Shown here piece after piece: positions 54,601-58,276 of a stretch of DNA of 58,276 bases. Positions within the stretch are counted from its first letter, which is position 1. The number at the start of each line of letters is the position of its first letter. This DNA is from an uncultured Lachnospiraceae bacterium (GTDB taxonomy: Bacteria; Bacillota; Clostridia; Lachnospirales; Lachnospiraceae). The translations under genes were made by a program, and so were the position numbers. A model generated the notes under the pieces. That model was not told the DNA's origin, made no database searches, and saw only the letters and a list, made by a program, of their open reading frames with translations. The DNA lies in the NCBI GenBank assembly GCA_910586555.1, contig CAJUJY010000015.1, positions 1-58,276 of the forward strand. The letters are read 5' to 3'.

Positions 54601-54661
54601 AGTATACAGTAAAGGCAACAGTATTGCAAAGGCTTCTATAATAGTAAGTGTTGCAACATAA
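51620..54661 (+). CDS. Secreted LamG and multi-Big_2 surface protein
   Basis: A 1013-aa secreted protein. The signal peptide (about 1-30, LAVMLVLLLCLTQLYNGAFA) is followed by a concanavalin/LamG-like domain (about 40-250; GIYFDGTYGIKLYPG, YSISLWVKP, CIDNVAFYGTSLSE), often carbohydrate-binding. About seven or eight Ig-like Big_2 modules then run to the end, marked by VTWSSSDSSIASVNNGVVTA-type repeats. A Gly/Ser/Asn/Pro linker (about 875-935) precedes the last. There is no LPXTG or C-terminal helix. It follows the second PP2C by 13 bases and may belong to the Tad transcript, which points to a Tad-linked adhesin. Confidence 0.85.
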   Translation: MKAGTKKILAVMLVLLLCLTQLYNGAFANGNIIASASGLPEAVCIYQFNNSQGTSETVVRYNDTAEGSNSGTLPVTDTKFNVKYADGINGKGIYFDGTYGIKLYPGIESPAYSISLWVKPEEERPYSNILYAGTGLFTDNEKSFNITSDDMASPAIISSSAEGGYYIGNGKAVKTGIWSNICISVKDGIANIYINGKLHVTGNVPDGICNKDTSYYLGLDCYNIPFKGCIDNVAFYGTSLSESQAESIYNTGKNTNAEGNVTGINLSESSLNLNGYGDKKAVYANIFPGNASNQNVTWSSSDSSIASVNNGVVTALKNGSTDITAVTEDGGYKSVCKVTVRGVKELEGISLDKTSITLEGDESSSILSVSAVPEEAHIPGIIWFSSDENIVTIDKTGNIFPVANGGADIKAQTEDGAFTAVCHVTVQGVSKEVTVASVEFTKELIVLDNKNKKHQLVTVVKPASAANKDCVYYSEDNSIAVVDDKGMVKAVGNGSTNICVISNDGRHTASCKVQVSGFKDNTVKSLTLDKETIRIARGETGYLYVNTTPVTSDEVLDWKSNNPDAVEVVADEYGRSAEVIVYEDAVMGSTAMVTVSSETGASAECFVEVTEYGVKKIDIGHKNLYMLPGESYEMEADIVPREAENSELIWTSSNKDVAVVDTKGVIKVQKKAKAGSKAIITSSNLAHTKESACKIIVKSKKVKIKKLSAKKKNISLYPGQKTDMAVKYLPLNATDVKLSYKSKNPGIVKISKGGKISVPKDYKGTAEVKITARSKNGKKVSSTVKVKQKKVKIKKLSISKQVLDLYEGNKTTLYVNYKPLNATQSNIKWTSSNKSAVKVKGNGSRATISTGSISSRKTATIKARDINGATALCKVSVYPKAGTESNNPGGSSNSNNPGGNSNPGSSSPSSTPDNKPSGNNKPSAQKIRKLSFGSNYIFIKRGKGQNLKTLLTISPAGAKDDLAWKCSNRYASINQNGYITISGKAQKNTNISVLVYSKGNSIAKASIIVSVAT

Positions 54662-54682
54662 ATGTTTATACAGGGATCCAGG

Positions 54683-55073
54683 GTTTAACTTTATTAAGCC
54701 AAGCCCTTTAAAATTCACGCTTCTTAAGCGGTGGATCTGGTTTACCAGGGCTTTAACCTCATCAAGTAAGCCCTTTAAAGGGCACACTTCTATGTTGTGG
54801 AAACATAAGTGGTGGGTAGGGACTTACTTGTTTCAGTGGGAGTACAAGCTCCCACTGAAAAGCTGCGGTAGCGGCTATGAGGTTGTTTTGCAAATGGGCA
54901 ATTAGCCAATGCCTGCTTGCAGGCAATGCGGATTGGGAATATCTGCTTGACAAGTGGCAATAAGGTTGTTTTGTGAACAGGCAGGCAGCAGGTGCCTGCC
55001 TGCTTCAACCGGAGATTGCCTGAAACCAGAGGTTGCTTGAAATGCGGATTGGGAATATCCGCCTGGCTTTATA
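54683..55073 (-). repeat. Cluster of palindromic repeat copies
   Basis: Three units head to tail in the orientation of copy B. 54683-54750 has the terminal hairpin half only. 54751-54958 is a nearly full copy with a perfect 12-bp stem TTTCAGTGGGAG / CTCCCACTGAAA at 54831-54860 and the GCCTGCTTGCAGGC palindrome. A tail fragment ends GCGGATTGGGAATATCCGCC (about 55043-55062). Between them lies a CAGGCAGGCAGC / GCCTGCCTG hairpin. No gene fits in this 433-base gap. Confidence 0.7.
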
Positions 55074-55094
55074 CAACAGGAATGGAGGATTATT

Positions 55095-56021
55095 ATGAAA
55101 AATAAAATTTTAGATATTAAACCATATAGATTTAAAGTAACAGCATTATTTATAGTTATGGCACTGGCTGGCAATACTGCCTGTAGTAATGGGACAGATA
55201 AAAATATATATGCCAGTGCAGCATCAAATTATTTTTCAATGGCTGAAACAAATATTACTATAATGGCTGGTGAAACAGATTTTATAGAAACTAATCTTGA
55301 AGCAGATATTCCTTATTCTGAAACAGATTTAAAATGGAAATCAGATGACAACAGCATTGTTATTGTAGATGAAACAGGTGTTATTACGGGAATGGCAGAA
55401 GGAAGTACTGTTATAACAGCTTCAATGCCAGATGGCAGCAGTGAAACATGTACAGTTACAGTTTCGGGTTATATAAATGATGAAGATGATCCAGATAAAA
55501 ATATTGATGAGAGTGAGAATGGCGATCCAGATGATTATAGCGAAAACCCGCCTTTTACAAAACTTACAGTGACAAAACAGATGACAATATATGTTGGCGG
55601 GAGTGGTGAGTGGGCAGAAATAAATTATGAACCACAAGATGCTGATGAAGAAACAATTACATGGAAAAGCAGCAACCCTAAAGTTGCAACAGTAGAGGAC
55701 GGGCTTATAAAAGGAATTAAATCAGGCACAGTAAAAATTATTGCCATGACACCAAATAATATAAGCGCAACATGTACAGTAACAGTTAAAAAGCCACAAA
55801 TTAAACTTGAAAAAAGCAAGGCAAAATTAAAAATTGGCAAACGTGTACAAATTAAAGCAACATGCAGCCCTGATGCAAAACCATCATTTAAATCACAAAA
55901 TAAATCAATAGCCTCAGTAACAGCAAACGGACTGGTGAAGGCAAAGCAAAAAGGGAAAACAGTAATTGTTGTAAAGGCAAACGGGATATCAAAAAAGTTT
56001 AATGTTACAGTAGTAAGATAG
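55095..56021 (+). CDS. Small secreted Big_2 protein
   Basis: A 308-aa secreted protein with a long signal sequence (about 1-45; a hydrophobic core ALFIVMALAGNTA and a possible but atypical lipobox Cys). Three Ig-like Big_2 modules follow: about 50-125 (SDDNSIVIVDETGVITG), 150-233 (SSNPKVATVEDGLIKG) and 235-308 (NKSIASVTANGLVKAKQKGK). An acidic linker (NDEDDPDKNIDESENGDPDD) separates the first two. It resembles the C-terminal modules of the two larger surface proteins, so all three probably share a binding or assembly role. GGAGG precedes ATG. Repeat copies lie on both sides, so it is a separate transcription unit. Confidence 0.82.
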   Translation: MKNKILDIKPYRFKVTALFIVMALAGNTACSNGTDKNIYASAASNYFSMAETNITIMAGETDFIETNLEADIPYSETDLKWKSDDNSIVIVDETGVITGMAEGSTVITASMPDGSSETCTVTVSGYINDEDDPDKNIDESENGDPDDYSENPPFTKLTVTKQMTIYVGGSGEWAEINYEPQDADEETITWKSSNPKVATVEDGLIKGIKSGTVKIIAMTPNNISATCTVTVKKPQIKLEKSKAKLKIGKRVQIKATCSPDAKPSFKSQNKSIASVTANGLVKAKQKGKTVIVVKANGISKKFNVTVVR

Positions 56022-56102
56022 GGAAGAATATAAATTTCCTGGTAAAAAGCTGCAACAGTATTAGTAAAAGGTGTAATAAAGCCAAAAAGAAGAACAGACA
56101 TT

Positions 56103-56257
56103 TTAACCTTATTAATCCAGCTATTTAAAATTCATGTTTCTTAAGCGGTGGGTTTGGTTTGCCAGGTATTGATTAGCCTGTCAGAAATCCAGGCTAAGCA
56201 AAGCGGCAATAAGCCTGGATTGCGGGCAGTGCGGATTGTGAATATCTGCCTGGCTAA
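56103..56257 (-). repeat. Palindromic repeat, near-complete diverged copy
   Basis: TTAACCTTATTAATCCAGC, a TTTCTTAAGCGGTGGGTTT hairpin half, AAAGCGGCAATAAGCC and the GCGGATTGTGAATATC end match copy B in order and spacing with many substitutions. Confidence 0.65.
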
Positions 56258-56423
56258 AAACAGCAAAAAATATTGGACAAAATCCATTTAAAAAATACAA
56301 TAATAAACCGGCAGATACATATGTTACTATTCTCTGTTTTATAACAAGTAACCTCTGTGTTCCTATATATACAAAGTATATTAGGAATTTTATAAAACAG
56401 GCATAAATTTAGGATACTTTAAC

Positions 56424-56452
56424 TTGCAGCAAGAAGTGATATATTGTATTAT
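56424..56452 (+). promoter_or_regulatory. Candidate guaA promoter
   Basis: TTGCAG (56424-56429), 17 bases and TATTAT (56447-56452) lie about 110 bases before the guaA start. I looked for a purine riboswitch in the 300 bases before guaA and found no match to its conserved core. Confidence 0.45.
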
Positions 56453-56562
56453 AGATAGTATTAATTTGCAAAATTTTTAATGTAAATGGCAGATGCTTTT
56501 TGTGAAAATAGTATTTTATGTATATGCTGTTTTTACAGGTTTTAGAAAGGAATGGAAAAAAC

Positions 56563-58104
56563 ATGGATAAGGAACTTGTTATTGTACTGGATTTTGGCGG
56601 GCAGTATAACCAGCTTATTGCGCGGCGTATAAGGGAATGCAATGTATATTGTGAAGTTTATCCATATACGCTTGGCATAGAAAAAATCAAGGAAATGGCT
56701 CCTAAAGGCATAATTTTCACAGGAGGGCCAGACAGTGTATATAATGAAGAATCACCCCGCTGTGAAAAGGAAATGCTGGAACTTGGAATACCTGTCCTTG
56801 GTATATGTTATGGTTCCCAGCTTATGTCATATTTATTAGGGGGAACTGTAAAAACAGCACCAGTCAGTGAATTTGGTAAAACAGAGGTTGAAACAGATGG
56901 AGGTTCTGTCTTGTTCCAGGAAGTACCTAAAAACATAATTGCATGGATGAGCCATACTGATTATATTTCACAAGCACCTGAAGGCTTCAGGGTTTGTGCC
57001 ACTACTTCTGTATGTCCTGTTGCAGCAATGGAAAATAAAGAGAAAAAACTTTATGCCACACAGTTCCACCCAGAGGTAATGCATACACAGTATGGGAAAA
57101 AGATACTTTCTAATTTTGTTTATAATGTATGCAGGTGTACAGGCTCCTGGAAAATGTCATCATTTGTTGATGAAGCAATAAAAAGTCTCCGTAATAAAAT
57201 TGGAAATGGCAAAGTCCTGTGTGCGTTGTCAGGTGGCGTTGATTCATCAGTGGCAGCAGTACTTTTGTCAAAAGCAGTTGGAAGACAGCTTACATGTGTA
57301 TTTGCAGATCATGGGCTTCTGCGCAAAAATGAAGGAGATGAAGTAGAAGCTGTATTTGGCCCAGATGGGCCTTATGAACTGGATTTTATCCGTGTAAACT
57401 GCCAGGAGCGTTTTTATGAAAAACTTAAAGGCATAACAGAGCCAGAACAGAAACGTAAAATTATAGGGGAAGAATTTATAAGGGTATTTGAAGAAGAAGC
57501 TAAAAAAATTGGTGCTGTAGACTTTCTTGTACAGGGAACAATTTATCCAGATGTGATAGAGTCAGGTCTTGGTAAATCAGCAGTAATTAAATCACACCAT
57601 AATGTAGGAGGGCTTCCAGATTGTGTTGATTTTAAAGAAATAATAGAACCTCTCCGTATGCTTTTTAAAGATGAAGTCAGAAAAGCAGGCATAGAACTTG
57701 GAATACCAGAACATCTTGTGTACAGGCAGCCTTTCCCGGGACCAGGCCTTGGCATAAGGATAATAGGGGAAGTAACAGCAGAAAAATGCCGCATTGTACA
57801 AGATGCGGATGCAATTTACCGTGAAGAAATTAATAAAGCAGGAATTGGTAAAAACCTTGGACAATACTTCGCCGCACTGACAAACATGCGTTCAGTTGGT
57901 GTAATGGGGGACTACAGGACTTATGATTATGCTGTGGTGCTGCGTGCTGTAAACACATCTGACTTTATGACAGCAGAACCAGCGCAGATACCTTGGGAAG
58001 TACTTGGTAAAACAGCATCAAGAATTGTGAATGAAGTAAAAGGAGTAAACAGGGTGTTGTATGACTGCACGGGGAAACCACCAGCAACGATAGAGTTCGA
58101 GTGA
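56563..58104 (+). CDS. guaA: GMP synthase (glutamine-hydrolysing)
   Basis: GuaA converts XMP, ATP and glutamine to GMP, the last step of guanine nucleotide synthesis. The 513-aa product has the class I amidotransferase domain with nucleophile Cys in GICYGSQLM and the His in TQFHPEV. The PP-loop ATP pyrophosphatase domain has ALSGGVDSSVAA. The C-terminal dimerisation domain has QPFPGPGLGIRI and ends KPPATIEFE. The start is ATG at 56563 (AGAAAGGA about 11 bases upstream); an in-frame ATG at 56518 lacks a site. The final ten codons use ACG, GAG, TTC and a TGA stop, unlike the rest of the gene, which hints that an integrated element replaced the 3' end. Confidence 0.97.
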   Translation: MDKELVIVLDFGGQYNQLIARRIRECNVYCEVYPYTLGIEKIKEMAPKGIIFTGGPDSVYNEESPRCEKEMLELGIPVLGICYGSQLMSYLLGGTVKTAPVSEFGKTEVETDGGSVLFQEVPKNIIAWMSHTDYISQAPEGFRVCATTSVCPVAAMENKEKKLYATQFHPEVMHTQYGKKILSNFVYNVCRCTGSWKMSSFVDEAIKSLRNKIGNGKVLCALSGGVDSSVAAVLLSKAVGRQLTCVFADHGLLRKNEGDEVEAVFGPDGPYELDFIRVNCQERFYEKLKGITEPEQKRKIIGEEFIRVFEEEAKKIGAVDFLVQGTIYPDVIESGLGKSAVIKSHHNVGGLPDCVDFKEIIEPLRMLFKDEVRKAGIELGIPEHLVYRQPFPGPGLGIRIIGEVTAEKCRIVQDADAIYREEINKAGIGKNLGQYFAALTNMRSVGVMGDYRTYDYAVVLRAVNTSDFMTAEPAQIPWEVLGKTASRIVNEVKGVNRVLYDCTGKPPATIEFE

Positions 58105-58276
58105 TGAAATGGGATTGAAAAAGCCTTTATTTATGCGGGTTGCAAGCAAATTTGTTTAGGTGTTGGCAACGATTTGGCAACATTTTCAACATCACGCACT
58201 AAATAATTACATCATTGGCATAAGAAAACCTTGCTGATTTTCAGATATGAAAACTGAATATCGGCAAGGTCTTTTT
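58105..58276. other. Possible left edge of an element integrated at the guaA 3' end
   Basis: The sequence after guaA differs from other intergenic DNA here and is less AT-rich. A minus-strand frame reads LVRDVENVAKSLPTPKQ before a stop near 58133, but it opens only after a stop near 58202, so it could be a short fragment at most. A terminator hairpin closes the window. The guaA 3' end is a well-known integration site for conjugative elements and islands in Firmicutes; no integrase domain is visible in the 170 bases available. Confidence 0.35.
58228..58276 (+). terminator. Terminator at the window end
   Basis: ACCTTGCTGAT (58228-58238) pairs with ATCGGCAAGGT (58260-58270) with one G-U pair, plus an inner TTTCA/TGAAA stem, followed by CTTTTT at the very end. 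It may end guaA or belong to an adjoining element. Confidence 0.75.

Noticed and set aside
54648..55174. Several short frames in the repeat cluster
   Set aside because: The sequences are translations of the palindromic repeat; the same peptides appear at other repeat copies.
3998..56257. CRISPR array for the repeated palindromes
   Set aside because: Copies are kilobases apart, differ in length and have no regular spacers or cas genes.
56258..56562. Purine riboswitch before guaA
   Set aside because: The conserved three-way junction core was not found; only a plain promoter is visible.

Overview
The window looks like chromosomal DNA of a low-GC, monoderm, gut-type Clostridia, most likely a Lachnospiraceae member. 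This rests on strongly AT-rich third codon positions, strong AGGAGG-type ribosome binding sites, frequent TTG and GTG starts, a choloylglycine-hydrolase family enzyme, and a Tad pilus locus without outer-membrane parts. I cannot name a genus from sequence alone. No rRNA, tRNA, CRISPR array or transposase gene is visible.

Layout. (1) 1-5781: a consensus promoter, cheW and a methyl-accepting chemotaxis protein, two small proteins of unknown function that share a C-terminal motif, a HAD phosphatase and an unknown membrane protein. (2) 5782-7148: 1.4 kb without a convincing gene. It holds two oppositely oriented copies of a dispersed palindromic repeat and two strongly folded, probably noncoding RNA candidates. 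(3) 7149-19827: a Ter-type stress cluster. It has a PRTase-TRSP protein, a StiP/PRTase-PELOTA protein, a CitE-like lyase on the opposite strand, a YceG-like protein, TelA, four TerD-family proteins in a row, a PMCA-type P-type ATPase and a HAD phosphatase. This matches the published Ter 'nucleoside-like metabolite' module, with a calcium-type pump where TerC is often found. (4) 20015-27651: a GntR(YtrA)-ABC transporter operon, a second chemoreceptor, the choloylglycine hydrolase, a membrane-anchored C39-like peptidase, and a Zur-like regulator overlapping a zinc-binding lipoprotein gene. (5) 28033-29472: a tyrosine recombinase gene enclosed by near-perfect 21-bp inverted repeats.

(6) 29917-56021: secreted Ig-like (Big_2) proteins bracket a complete monoderm Tad/Flp pilus locus (33476-51606). 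The locus encodes a TadZ-like ATPase, the CpaF/TadA ATPase, TadB, TadC, a Flp-type pilin, two TadE-like proteins, a giant TadG-like protein and a prepilin peptidase. Among these genes sit two PP2C phosphatases, a FHA protein, a Ser/Thr kinase carrying leucine-rich repeats, and a WG-repeat protein. The kinase, phosphatase and FHA set is the same trio that controls type VI secretion in proteobacteria, so phosphorylation control of the pilus is the obvious hypothesis. (7) 56563-58276: guaA, whose last codons and downstream flank look like the attachment site of an integrated element.

At least eight copies or fragments of one palindromic repeat lie only between genes and at cluster borders. Their hairpins resemble the ends of IS200/IS605 elements, so they may be transposase-less derivatives (PATE-like). 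The most unusual items are the two folded RNAs inside the repeat-rich gap, the inverted-repeat-bounded recombinase beside a large surface protein gene, and the kinase/phosphatase/FHA-equipped Tad locus.
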